DNA of 64,000 nt from Variovorax paradoxus NBRC 15149 (GCF_001591365.1 NZ_BCUT01000001.1:1550001-1614000); one strand, 5' to 3'. Positions 9,691 to 17,513 are shown, counted from the stretch's first letter. Program-made: numbers and translations. The notes: generated by a model not told the origin, from the sequence alone.

Positions 9691-9723
9691 GGAAACACTC
9701 CTCGGGTTGGAATCTGAAGTACA

Positions 9724-10998
9724 TCAAGGCGTCGCGGTAGCGGCGTCTTTCACGGGCTGCTGGCTGCGGGTGGCAGCCAGCGGCATGCCCTGCTCGATCA
9801 GCCCCGCATGCAATGCGGCGCCAAGCGGCAGGATCTCGTCGTTGAAGTCGTAGCGGCTGTTGTGCAGGAAGGCGCCGCACTTGGCATCCTGGCCGATGCG
9901 CAGGTAGGCGCCGGCCTTTTTCTGCAGCATGAAGGAGAAGTCCTCGGCGCCCATGCTGGGCTCCATGCTGCGCTCGACATTGGAAGCGCCCACCAGCGAC
10001 TCGGCCACGTCGGCCGCGAACATCGCCTCCGGTGCGGTGTTGATGGTGGCCGGGTAGATGCGCTCGTACCTGATGGTGGCGGTGGCGCCGAAGCCCGCGG
10101 CCACGGCCGTGCAGAGCTCGGTCAGGCGCTGCTCGACCTGCGCCTGCACGCGCGCGCTGAAGGTGCGCACGGTGCCCACCAGCGTGGCCTCGCCCGGGAT
10201 CACGCTCATCGCGCCCAGGTCGCCTGCCTGCACCGCGCAGATGCTGACCACCGCCGCATCGATCGGCCGCACGCTGCGCGACACGATGGTCTGCGCGGCC
10301 GTGATGATGTGCGCGGCGACCACCACGGGGTCGATGGTCTGGTAGGCGTGGGCGCCGTGGCCGCCCTTGCCCTTGATCTCGATCGTGACGCGGTCGGCCG
10401 CGGCCATCATGGCACCGCGGTTGATGCCCACGGTGCCCGCGGGCATGGCTGGCCAGTTGTGCATGGCATAGACCGCGTCGACGGGAAAGCGGTCGAACAG
10501 GCCGTCCTCGATCATCACGCGCGCGCCGGCAAAGCCTTCTTCGCCAGGCTGGAAGATCAGCACCGCGGTGCCGTCGAAGCTGCGGGTCTCGGCCAGGTAG
10601 CGCGCCGCGCCGACCAGCATGGCCGTGTGGCCGTCATGCCCGCAGCCGTGCATCAGGCCGTCGTTGGCGGAGCGCCAGCCGAAGTCGTTGTCCTCGCGCA
10701 TGGGCAGCGCATCCATGTCGGCGCGCAGGCCGATCATCCGGCCGCTCGCCGTGGAGCGGCCGCGGATGACGCCCACCACGCCGGTCTTGCCGATGCCCTC
10801 GTGGATCTCGTCCACGCCGCAGGCACGCAGCGCTTCCCGCACGCGGCCGGCCGTGTAGACCTCTTCGAAGCCGAGCTCGGGGTGGGCGTGCAGGTCGCGG
10901 CGAAAGGCCGTGATCTCCGGATAGAAGCTCGCAATGTGCGCAAACGCCCTGCCCGAGGCCCGCAGTCGCGGTGCTGCAGCTGCTGCGACAACCGTCAT
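9724..10998 (-). CDS. M20D-family amidohydrolase (hippurate/N-acyl-amino-acid hydrolase-like)
   Basis: Binuclear-metal amidohydrolase that splits an amide bond of N-acyl amino acids or similar compounds. Metal-site motifs are DMDALP at residues 94-99, MHGCGHDGH at 116-124, GEEGFAGA and, near the end, MGAEDFSFML. The 424-residue length is slightly above the family average because of a short alanine-rich N-terminus and a C-terminal tail. No signal peptide is seen, so it acts in the cytosol. It begins 1 bp after the dppB stop with GGAGG upstream and sits inside the importer operon, so its substrate is probably what the importer brings in. The family cannot be narrowed to one substrate from sequence alone. 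Confidence 0.9.
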   Translation of the reverse strand: MTVVAAAAAPRLRASGRAFAHIASFYPEITAFRRDLHAHPELGFEEVYTAGRVREALRACGVDEIHEGIGKTGVVGVIRGRSTASGRMIGLRADMDALPMREDNDFGWRSANDGLMHGCGHDGHTAMLVGAARYLAETRSFDGTAVLIFQPGEEGFAGARVMIEDGLFDRFPVDAVYAMHNWPAMPAGTVGINRGAMMAAADRVTIEIKGKGGHGAHAYQTIDPVVVAAHIITAAQTIVSRSVRPIDAAVVSICAVQAGDLGAMSVIPGEATLVGTVRTFSARVQAQVEQRLTELCTAVAAGFGATATIRYERIYPATINTAPEAMFAADVAESLVGASNVERSMEPSMGAEDFSFMLQKKAGAYLRIGQDAKCGAFLHNSRYDFNDEILPLGAALHAGLIEQGMPLAATRSQQPVKDAATATP

Positions 10999-10999
10999 T

Positions 11000-11980
11000 T
11001 CAATGTCCTCCCGCCTTGCCCACGCGCAGCCGCGGATCGACCACGAAGTACAGCAGGTCGACCACCAGGTTGATCACCACGAAGATCAAGGCAATGAGGC
11101 ACAGGTAGGCCGCCATCACCGGCACGTCGGCAAAGGTCACGGCCTGGATGAACAGGAGCCCCATGCCGGGCCACTGGAACACCGACTCGGTGATGATGGC
11201 AAAGGCGATGAGGCCGCCGAGCTGCAGGCCCGTGATGGTCATCACCGGCACCAGCGTGTTCTTGAGCGCATGGCCAAAATGAATGGCGCGGTTCGTGAGG
11301 CCCCGGGCGCGCGCAAACTTGATGTAGTCGGTGCGCAGGACCTCGAGCATCTCGGCGCGCACCAGCCGCATGATCAGGGTCAGCTGGAAGATCGCGAGCG
11401 TGACGGCCGGCAGGATGATGTGATGCCATCCGTCGGCCCGGAACAGGCCGCTGCTCCACCAGCCGAACTGCACGGTCTCGCCGCGCCCGAAGCTCGGGAA
11501 CCAGCCCAGCATCACCGCAAACACCAGGATCAGCAGGATGCCGATCAGGAAGGTGGGCAGGGACACGCCGAGCAGCGACACGGTCATGAACACCTGGCTC
11601 AGGAAAGTGCCGCGGCGCAGCGCGGTATACACGCCCATCGGAATGCCGATGAACAGCGCCAGCACGGCCGCCACCAGCGCGAGCTCGAGCGTGGCCGGAA
11701 AGCGCTCGCCGATGAGGCGCGAGACCTTCGCGCCCTGGCGCAGGCTCAGGCCGAACTCGCCCTGGGCCGCGTTGACGAGAAAGTGCCAGAACTGCACGAA
11801 GAAGGGCTGGTCGAGCCCCAATGCGGCGCGCAGCTCGCGGATCTGCTCGGGCTTGGCATCCTGGCCCAGCAGAAAGACGACGGGGTCGCCCACATATTGG
11901 AAGAGAAGAAAGGCGATGAACGCGACCGCGATCATGACGATCACGGCCTGGATCAGGCGGCGCAGGACGAAAGCAATCAT
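11000..11980 (-). CDS. dppB: Peptide ABC transporter permease (DppB type)
   Basis: First gene of the importer operon. The 326-residue protein begins MIAFVLRRLIQAVIV, the conserved DppB/OppB start with its first membrane helix, and has the ALKNTLVPVMTITG loop contacting the ATPase. It ends DLLYFVVDPRLRVG, typical of DppB. The separation of dppB from dppC by the amidohydrolase and receptor genes is unusual, since they are normally adjacent. The promoter should lie in 11981-12105, where I could not assign clear -35/-10 boxes. Confidence 0.93.
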   Translation of the reverse strand: MIAFVLRRLIQAVIVMIAVAFIAFLLFQYVGDPVVFLLGQDAKPEQIRELRAALGLDQPFFVQFWHFLVNAAQGEFGLSLRQGAKVSRLIGERFPATLELALVAAVLALFIGIPMGVYTALRRGTFLSQVFMTVSLLGVSLPTFLIGILLILVFAVMLGWFPSFGRGETVQFGWWSSGLFRADGWHHIILPAVTLAIFQLTLIMRLVRAEMLEVLRTDYIKFARARGLTNRAIHFGHALKNTLVPVMTITGLQLGGLIAFAIITESVFQWPGMGLLFIQAVTFADVPVMAAYLCLIALIFVVINLVVDLLYFVVDPRLRVGKAGGH

Positions 11981-12105
11981 TCAGCAAACAATGTGAACAG
12001 GCATGCTAGCAGTGCAAGGTGCGTGCCCGCACGGTGGTTCCCCGGGGGTGCACGCGGATGGTGCGCTTCGGATGCACCCATGCAACATCGGCGAAGCGCC
12101 CAATG

Positions 12106-12139
12106 AAAAAAGCCACTCGACTTTCGTCGAGTGGCTTTT
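12106..12139 (-). terminator. Terminator of the first porin gene
   Basis: Perfect 11-bp stem (AGCCACTCGAC / GTCGAGTGGCT) with a 4-nt loop, flanked by matching A and T runs. Reading on the minus strand it ends in TTTTT, about 40 bp past the porin stop. Confidence 0.85.
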
Positions 12140-12178
12140 GAGTCTTTCGATTCAAAGCTGGCTTAAGCCAGCCTCGAA

Positions 12179-13423
12179 TTAGAAAGCGTGACGGATACCG
12201 AAGTCGTAGCCGGTCGAGGTCTTCGGGGTGAAGACGCCGTTGGCGATGAAAGCCGGGCCGCCGACGGTCAGGGCTGCACCGTTCTTGTTGCTCACGCGAG
12301 CGATCGTTGCGTACAGAGCCGTGCGCTTCGACAGGTTGTGCACGTAGCCCAGAGCCAGCTTGTTGGCCTTCGGATCTTCGACGGCAGGAGCGAACAACAC
12401 TGCAGGAGCGTTGAAGTCATACTTGACGTGCGAGTACGAAGCGCGGATCAGGCCAGCACCGACCGGCACGGTCACGCCGAGCAGGTAGCCGGTGAGGTCC
12501 ACGTCAGGACGGCCGCCGAGGAACGGTTCGACTTCGTAGTCGATCTTGTTCTTGGCCTTCGACAGTTCACCGAAGAGCTTCACGGGACCGAAGTCATACG
12601 AAGCGCCGAGGTTCAGCGTGTTGACCTTGGTGGTCGTGCCAACGTAGTAGTTGTCGCCCACGGTGCTGCTGCCGTAAGAAACCGCAACGTCCAGAGGACC
12701 GTTGGCGTAGCCGAAGCGGCCACCAACGTAACGGCCTTGGCGCGAAGCGTTCAGCGTAGCCGGCGTAGCGGTGCCCGGGCTGTACTTGTTCTTCTCGCTG
12801 AAAGCGTACTGCACTTGGCCGTAGAAACCACCCAGGTTCGGCGGCAGGAAGTAGCCGATGCTGTTGCTGGCGCGAACGTAGTTGCTGCTGCCAACGTTGG
12901 TGAACGGAGCCGTTGCAGCTGCGGGGGTGCCGAAGGTGCCGAAGGCGTCGTTAGCGGTGTTGATCAGGTTGGAGCCAACGCCGTTGGTGCCGAACGGATC
13001 GAACACGGTGTCGTTCCAGAAGGTCGGGGTGTAGTCACGGCCGAGGCGGACTTCACCGAAACCACCCGACAGGCTCACGGTCGAGCGACGAGCGAAGGTA
13101 GCAATACCTTGCTGGCCGTCGTCGTTGGAGATCGGGGCTTCGAGCCAGAAGCTGGCAGCCAGGCCGCCACCGAGGTCTTCCGTACCACGGAAGCCGATAC
13201 GGCTGGAGTTGTAGCCCGAGTTAGCCAGTGTACGACGGCTGACCTTGACGCTGCCTTGGTTCAGGTAGAACGGGTTCAGGAACGTGGCACCGTTCAGGTC
13301 ACGCGAGGTGCTCGAATAGCCGCTGATCGACGCGTCGACCACGCCGAACAGCGTGACGGACGACTGAGCCGAGGCAACACCGGCAACAGCCAGGGCAGCC
13401 AGAGCAACTAGAGATTTTTTCAT
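12179..13423 (-). CDS. Outer-membrane porin, Burkholderiales type (active copy)
   Basis: General diffusion porin, a 16-strand trimeric beta-barrel of the Gram-negative porin_4 family. It begins MKKSLVALAALAVAGVASAQ (signal peptide, cleavage after ASA), continues SSVTLFGVVDASISGY, contains GFRGTEDLGGGLAASFWLEA, and ends YDFGIRHAF with the terminal phenylalanine needed for barrel assembly. The mature part is about 394 residues. GGAG lies 11 bp upstream of the ATG at 13423. Codons 5-37 lie in a near-perfect inverted repeat shared with the second porin at 15055-15152. A strong terminator follows the gene. Confidence 0.95.
   Translation of the reverse strand: MKKSLVALAALAVAGVASAQSSVTLFGVVDASISGYSSTSRDLNGATFLNPFYLNQGSVKVSRRTLANSGYNSSRIGFRGTEDLGGGLAASFWLEAPISNDDGQQGIATFARRSTVSLSGGFGEVRLGRDYTPTFWNDTVFDPFGTNGVGSNLINTANDAFGTFGTPAAATAPFTNVGSSNYVRASNSIGYFLPPNLGGFYGQVQYAFSEKNKYSPGTATPATLNASRQGRYVGGRFGYANGPLDVAVSYGSSTVGDNYYVGTTTKVNTLNLGASYDFGPVKLFGELSKAKNKIDYEVEPFLGGRPDVDLTGYLLGVTVPVGAGLIRASYSHVKYDFNAPAVLFAPAVEDPKANKLALGYVHNLSKRTALYATIARVSNKNGAALTVGGPAFIANGVFTPKTSTGYDFGIRHAF
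13312..13409 (-). repeat. Inverted repeat, left copy (within the active porin)
   Basis: 13332-13409 is identical, in inverse orientation, to 15055-15132 (78 bp). After one mismatch, 13312-13330 matches 15134-15152 (19 bp). It covers most of the signal peptide coding region and the first mature strand. Outside this block the two porins diverge clearly at DNA level, with scattered matches only in conserved protein segments. Confidence 0.95.
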
Positions 13424-13705
13424 TGCAAGTTTCTCCAAGGTTAAACATAGGGCTCCGGTGCGAAGGGCTCACCGTGACTGGCACTTTTGTGCTCCCACCG
13501 GACCCCGGGCCAACCTCCTTTTGGGAAGTTGATGCTATTGCACCAGAGCCGCTGCGGCAGGGCAAAACAAATCGCCCGAAATCTCCAGCGGCCCACGCGT
13601 TTCGTTGCAGTCCTGCAACAAAGGACTTTGGCGCGCTCACAAACCACCATATGAAATGAAGCAACTGTTTCGCGCTGCTCTTTCCGCATACGTTCAAATA
13701 CGGGC
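13424..13705. promoter_or_regulatory. Divergent promoter region between porin and coq7, with 16-bp palindrome at 13604-13619
   Basis: 282 bp without a gene. It must hold the porin promoter (minus strand) and the coq7 promoter (plus strand). The clearest element is GTTGCAG-TC-CTGCAAC, a perfect 7-bp inverted repeat at 13604-13619, suited to a dimeric regulator. The region is lower in GC than the flanking genes. I could not assign confident -35/-10 boxes. Confidence 0.5.
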
Positions 13706-14335
13706 ATGACTTCCACGCTCGACCCCGTCCTGACTGCGGCTGATGCGGCATTGCGCACCCTTTTTGCCCGGCCCCATGCAACAAGGGCCGCGCCCGCGCC
13801 GGCCCAGGCGCCGGGCGAGATGACCGATTCGGAGCGGCGCGAGGCCGGGGCATTGATGCGGGTGAACCACGTGGGCGAGGTTTGCGCCCAGGCGCTCTAC
13901 ACCGCGCAGGCCGCGGTGGCGCGCGACCCGGTCCTGCGGGCCCGCCTGCTCGAGGCCTCGCACGAAGAAACCGATCACCTGGCCTGGACGCGCCAGCGGC
14001 TGGACGAACTCGGCGCCCGGCCTTCCGTGCTGAACCCGCTCTGGTATGCGGGCGCTTTCGGCCTAGGCCTGGTGGCGGGGCGCCTGGGGGACCCGCTGAG
14101 CCTCGGGTTCGTCGCAGAAACCGAACGCCAGGTGGAAGCCCACCTGGAGAGCCATCTCGGCCGCCTGCCGGCCGCCGACAGTGCCTCCAGGGCCGTGGTC
14201 GAGCAGATGAAGATCGACGAAGCGCAGCACGCCGCGCAAGCCATCGATGCCGGCGCGGCGGAACTGCCGGCCCCGGCCAAGGCCCTGATGCGGCTCGCCT
14301 CCCGCGTGATGACCACGGTGGCGCACCGGATCTGA
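13706..14335 (+). CDS. coq7: Ubiquinone biosynthesis hydroxylase Coq7 (diiron)
   Basis: Hydroxylates 3-demethylubiquinol in the penultimate step of ubiquinone synthesis. The 209-residue protein shows the carboxylate-bridged diiron pattern: E58 in [13 protein letters not shown], the EETDH motif at 87-91, [10 protein letters not shown], and IDEAQHA near the end. Length and motifs match bacterial Coq7. The first 38 residues are a low-complexity extension common in this family. The gene lies inside the segment bounded by the porin inverted repeats, so inverting that segment would reverse it but not break it. Confidence 0.95.
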   Translation: MTSTLDPVLTAADAALRTLFARPHATRAAPAPAQAPGEMTDSERREAGALMRVNHVGEVCAQALYTAQAAVARDPVLRARLLEASHEETDHLAWTRQRLDELGARPSVLNPLWYAGAFGLGLVAGRLGDPLSLGFVAETERQVEAHLESHLGRLPAADSASRAVVEQMKIDEAQHAAQAIDAGAAELPAPAKALMRLASRVMTTVAHRI

Positions 14336-14347
14336 GGCCTCGCGGAC

Positions 14348-14797
14348 TCAGGTTTCGATCAGGTCGAAGCTGGTGGTGATCTCGGCGGTCTTCGCGAGCA
14401 TGATGCTGGCCGAGCAGTAGGTTTCGTGGCTCAGGGCAATCGCACGCTCGACGGCGGCCGCAGGAATGCCCTTGCCCGCCACCGTGAAATGCATGTGGAT
14501 CTTGGTGAAGACCTTGGGATCCTTTTCCGCGCGCTCGCTGGTCAGCTTGACGCTGCAGCGCTCGACGCGGTGGCGGCCCCGCTTCAGGATCAGCACCACG
14601 TCATAGGCAGTGCAGCCACCCGTGCCCGCAAGCACGGTTTCCATGGGCCGGGCCGCCAGGTTCTGGCCGCCGTTCTCGGGTTTGGCGGCATCGGGCGCGC
14701 CGTCCATCATCAGGACATGGCCGCTGCCGGTTTCGGCCACGAAACCCATGGCCGATCGCGTTCCGGCATCGCCGGTCCAACTTACTGTGCATTCCAT
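14348..14797 (-). CDS. OsmC/Ohr-family protein (YhfA-like)
   Basis: Small 149-residue OsmC-fold protein, a family of thiol-dependent peroxide reductases and related proteins of unknown role. Two conserved cysteines are visible: one in GTGGCTAYDVV and one in SHETYCSASIML. Together with NLAARPMETVLAG this places it in the YhfA/OsmC branch. It is convergent with coq7 (12 bp between the stops). Its promoter lies in the 14798-14877 region, back to back with the small-RNA-like unit. Confidence 0.85.
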   Translation of the reverse strand: MECTVSWTGDAGTRSAMGFVAETGSGHVLMMDGAPDAAKPENGGQNLAARPMETVLAGTGGCTAYDVVLILKRGRHRVERCSVKLTSERAEKDPKVFTKIHMHFTVAGKGIPAAAVERAIALSHETYCSASIMLAKTAEITTSFDLIET

Positions 14798-14877
14798 CTG
14801 TTCAGATCCATTCAGGGATGTTCAGCAAAAAATCACGCCGACATCCGTTGGTATGTGGGGAAATCGTCACTTGCTTG

Positions 14878-14905
14878 TTGCAACGCAACAAACAACCGAT
14901 ATACT
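14878..14905 (+). promoter_or_regulatory. Sigma-70 type promoter for a short transcript
   Basis: TTGCAA (14878-14883), a 16-bp spacer, then TATACT (14900-14905). The surroundings are AT-rich for this genome. The predicted transcript start is near 14912 and no open reading frame follows before the terminator. Confidence 0.65.
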
Positions 14906-14911
14906 TTATTT

Positions 14912-15003
14912 CATGGCGCATGAACCCGTGCGCACCGGTTGTCTCCTCCACCCTTCCAATTGGTGGATTTAGCCCCGAGCTGCAAGGCTCGGGGCTTTTT
15001 TCT
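14912..15003 (+). ncRNA. Candidate small RNA with anti-Shine-Dalgarno motif and intrinsic terminator
   Basis: About 90 nt between a good promoter and a strong terminator. Two hairpins are visible: TCCACC / GGTGGA with a 9-nt loop (14947-14967), then AGCCCCGAGC / GCTCGGGGCT with a 6-nt loop (14971-14996) and a T run. CTCCTCC at 14943-14949 is complementary to ribosome-binding sites. I infer an anti-SD type sRNA, similar in logic to known CCUCC-motif sRNAs of proteobacteria. It could instead be the terminated leader of a former porin promoter. It lies inside the porin-bounded segment, pointing at the silent porin. Confidence 0.6.
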
Positions 15004-15054
15004 TTGGGTTCCCCGGCGTTGCGGGCCCACTCTAGTTTTGGGGCCCTGAAGGGC

Positions 15055-15152
15055 AGTTGCTCTGGCTGCCCTGGCTGTTGCCGGTGTTGCCTCGGCTCAG
15101 TCGTCCGTCACGCTGTTCGGCGTGGTCGACGCTTCGATCAGCGGCTATTCGA
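15055..15152 (+). repeat. Inverted repeat, right copy (within the silent porin)
   Basis: Matches 13312-13409 in inverse orientation, 97 of 98 bp, with the single mismatch at 15133. Identity stops abruptly at its left end, exactly where codons 1-4 and the start codon of the active porin would follow. Confidence 0.95.
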
Positions 15153-16267
15153 ACAGCTCGCGCGACCTGAACCATGGCGTGACGTACAACGCCTTCGGCT
15201 TCCCGGTTGCCTATAACCCGTTCTACGTCAATCAGGGCAGCGTGCGGACCAGCAGCGTTGGCATGACCCATTCGGGCTACAACACCAGCCGCCTGGGCTT
15301 CCGCGGTACGGAAGACCTCGGTGGCGGCCTGGCCGCGAGCTTCTGGCTCGAAGCGCCGGTCGCCAACGACGATGGCAGTCAAGGCGTGGCCAATTTCTCC
15401 CGCCGTTCCACGGTGAGCCTGTCGGGTGGTTTCGGTGAAATCCGCCTCGGCCGCGACCTGACCCCCTCGTTCCACAACAACTCCACCTTCGATCCCTTCG
15501 GCACCAACGGCGTTGGCACCAACCTGATCCAGACGGCCACCAGCGCATTTGGCAATCCCACGCGCGCCAGCAACTCGGTCAGCTACTTCCTGCCGCCGAA
15601 CCTCGGCGGCTTCTACGGCCAGCTGATGTACGGCTTCCACGAGAAGACCAAGTACAGCCCGGGCCTGGCCACGCCTCACGCGGCCGACAACTCGCGCACC
15701 GGCCGCTACATCGGCGGCCGCTTCGGCTACGCCAACGGTCCGCTCGACGTTGCAGCGGCTTACGGCAGCAACACCGTGGGCGACGACTACTACGCCGGCA
15801 CGACCACCAAGGTCAACACCTTCAACCTCGGCGCTTCGTATGACTTCGGTCCTGCAAAGCTCTTCGGCGAACTGTCCCACGCCCGCGAAAAGACCGATAT
15901 CGACGGCGACTTCTTCGCCCGCCCGGCTTCCGTGGCATCGAACAAGCTCAATGGCTGGCTGCTGGGCGTGACGGTTCCGGTCGGTGCCGGCCTGATCCGC
16001 GCGTCGTACTCGGCCGTCAAGTACAAGTCGGGCGACAACAACCCGTTCTTCAACGAACCGAATCCGAAGGCCAACAAGCTGGCACTGGGCTACGTGCACA
16101 ACCTGTCGAAGCGCACGGCCCTGTACGCAACGGTTGCCCGCATCAGCAACAAGAACGGTGCAGACCTGAGGGTCAGCCCCGATTTCAGCCCGAAGTTCAT
16201 CAGCAACGACATCTTCACCCCGAAGACCTCGACTGGCTACGACTTCGGCATCCGCCACGCCTTCTGA
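15056..16267 (+). CDS. Second porin, reading frame intact but lacking a start codon (silent copy)
   Basis: Full-length Burkholderiales porin barrel from the signal peptide core (VALAALAVAGVASAQ) to the terminal YDFGIRHAF, 403 codons with no internal stop. No ATG, GTG or TTG lies in frame between the in-frame TGA at 15047 and the mature part. The first possible start is GTG at 15122, inside the first beta strand and without a signal peptide. CTG at 15062 with AAGGG upstream is a remote alternative. An intact barrel behind a missing start suggests either recent loss or a cassette expressed only after recombination with the other porin. A terminator follows at 16321. Confidence 0.85.
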   Translation, partial: VALAALAVAGVASAQSSVTLFGVVDASISGYSNSSRDLNHGVTYNAFGFPVAYNPFYVNQGSVRTSSVGMTHSGYNTSRLGFRGTEDLGGGLAASFWLEAPVANDDGSQGVANFSRRSTVSLSGGFGEIRLGRDLTPSFHNNSTFDPFGTNGVGTNLIQTATSAFGNPTRASNSVSYFLPPNLGGFYGQLMYGFHEKTKYSPGLATPHAADNSRTGRYIGGRFGYANGPLDVAAAYGSNTVGDDYYAGTTTKVNTFNLGASYDFGPAKLFGELSHAREKTDIDGDFFARPASVASNKLNGWLLGVTVPVGAGLIRASYSAVKYKSGDNNPFFNEPNPKANKLALGYVHNLSKRTALYATVARISNKNGADLRVSPDFSPKFISNDIFTPKTSTGYDFGIRHAF

Positions 16268-16320
16268 TCGAAGCCTGATTCCCAATGCTGGCTTCAGCCA
16301 GTTCGGATCAATCCCGTATC

Positions 16321-16352
16321 AAGCCGCCCAGCGCAAGCCGGGCGGCTTTTTG
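16321..16352 (+). terminator. Terminator downstream of the second porin
   Basis: 8-bp stem AGCCGCCC / GGGCGGCT with a 10-nt loop followed by TTTTT, 54 bp past the porin stop. It also separates the porin from the convergent recombinase gene. Confidence 0.85.
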
Positions 16353-16359
16353 GCTTTGC

Positions 16360-17490
16360 TCAATTCGGGCGGCCACGCCTGCTTTGCAGCAATCCCACAT
16401 TCATTTCTCCGCTCAGAACCGAAGCGTAGAAACGTTCGACCATGTTGACGCTCGTGCGCGCATTGCGCGCCAAGGTCAGCATGTCGATGCCCTGCCCGTA
16501 CAAGAGCCGCAAGGTGATGGCGGTATGGCGCAGGCAATAAAGAGTCCTCGACTGGCCCTGCGGCCCTTTCTGGAGCGACGTCGCTTCCAGCGCCCAGTGG
16601 AAAAGAAAGTTGAGCACGGCCAGCGCATGCTCGCGGTTCTTCAATTGCGGCATGAAGATGTAGTCGTCCGCGCCGCCAAAGCCCTGCTCGCGGCGATGCG
16701 CGAGCAGGCATTCATAAACCCGCACGGCCGGGCGCAGGCTCACGATGGGCTGGCTGTGCCGCTTGGTTTCGGGCAGGTTCATCCGCAGGTAGACGTGCTT
16801 GCCGCGCACGACGTCGATGTGCCTGTGCTTCATGAGCTTGATGTCGCTCGGACGCACGAAGGTGTTGACCATCCAGCGGATCAGCCATGGCAGCTCCTGC
16901 GGCATGACGAGCAGCTCGCGAGCGATCCAGAAGCGCTCGCCGGAGGCCAGCTGATCGAGCACCGGATGCGGCTGTCCGCGCAGCCGGCGCGCAGCCGCCA
17001 CCACCGCCCGGTACTCCGCAACGCTGAAGCTCCCGCGCGGCTGGCTGCGCACCTTGACCTTCGGGAAGGCAGGTACATCGCGAAGCACGCCGATGCTCAC
17101 ACCGTGCATCAACACCTTTCGCAGCAGCACCAGGTACTGCGCGATCGTCGTGCTGGTGAAGCCCTGCGCTCCAAGGTGATCGATCAGGCGCTGCGCATCG
17201 GAAGTAGCGAATGCCTGCGCCGGCACAGCACCCAGCAAAGGAATGATGTGTGCGCGCAATCTGTTGCCCATCACCTGCCAGGTCGGCCGTCCTATTTCAC
17301 CGCGCTGCACACGCGCCGCTTCTGCCTGCATCAACCCTTTGGAAAGGTCGCTGACAAAAAGGGTTAACAGATTTTGCTCATTTGTTAAATGACTGGCGGG
17401 CGCCTCGCTCGCGGGATAGCTGCGCGCAAAAAAACCCGAATCGTTCGCGGCCGGGGCTCTCTGGATGAGGTTTATGACATTTGTGTCCAT
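16360..17490 (-). CDS. Tyrosine-type site-specific recombinase
   Basis: 376 residues from the ATG at 17490 (a TTG six codons upstream is also in frame). The N-terminal half (about 40-140) resembles a SAM-like core-binding domain and the C-terminal half a catalytic domain. Recognisable catalytic positions are R213 (NTFVRPSD), K243 (PETKRH), R321 in YCLRHTA and the nucleophile Y355 in VERFYAS. Two usual histidines appear replaced: the H of HxLRH is Y318, and the H/W of the GH motif is near N343. No phage or transposon genes, attachment sites or excisionase are nearby. It is convergent with the silent porin and almost abuts ilvA. Its role is unknown; inversion of the porin segment is an attractive possibility. 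Confidence 0.8.
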   Translation of the reverse strand: MDTNVINLIQRAPAANDSGFFARSYPASEAPASHLTNEQNLLTLFVSDLSKGLMQAEAARVQRGEIGRPTWQVMGNRLRAHIIPLLGAVPAQAFATSDAQRLIDHLGAQGFTSTTIAQYLVLLRKVLMHGVSIGVLRDVPAFPKVKVRSQPRGSFSVAEYRAVVAAARRLRGQPHPVLDQLASGERFWIARELLVMPQELPWLIRWMVNTFVRPSDIKLMKHRHIDVVRGKHVYLRMNLPETKRHSQPIVSLRPAVRVYECLLAHRREQGFGGADDYIFMPQLKNREHALAVLNFLFHWALEATSLQKGPQGQSRTLYCLRHTAITLRLLYGQGIDMLTLARNARTSVNMVERFYASVLSGEMNVGLLQSRRGRPN

Positions 17491-17513
17491 GCCATATCCC
17501 GTACGCAATCCCG

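Noticed and set aside
14947..15001. tRNA or tmRNA 3' end suggested by the CTCCTCCACC sequence
   Set aside because: No cloverleaf, T-arm or CCA context. The structure is a short hairpin followed by an intrinsic terminator.
14818..15216. Open frame running from the sRNA region into the porin signal sequence
   Set aside because: It is in a different frame from the porin, lacks a signal peptide and crosses a strong terminator. It does not provide a start for the silent porin.
16360..17490. Prophage or genomic island marked by the recombinase
   Set aside because: No phage, plasmid or transposon genes, tRNA, or direct-repeat attachment sites nearby. Flanking genes are housekeeping (ilvA) and porins.
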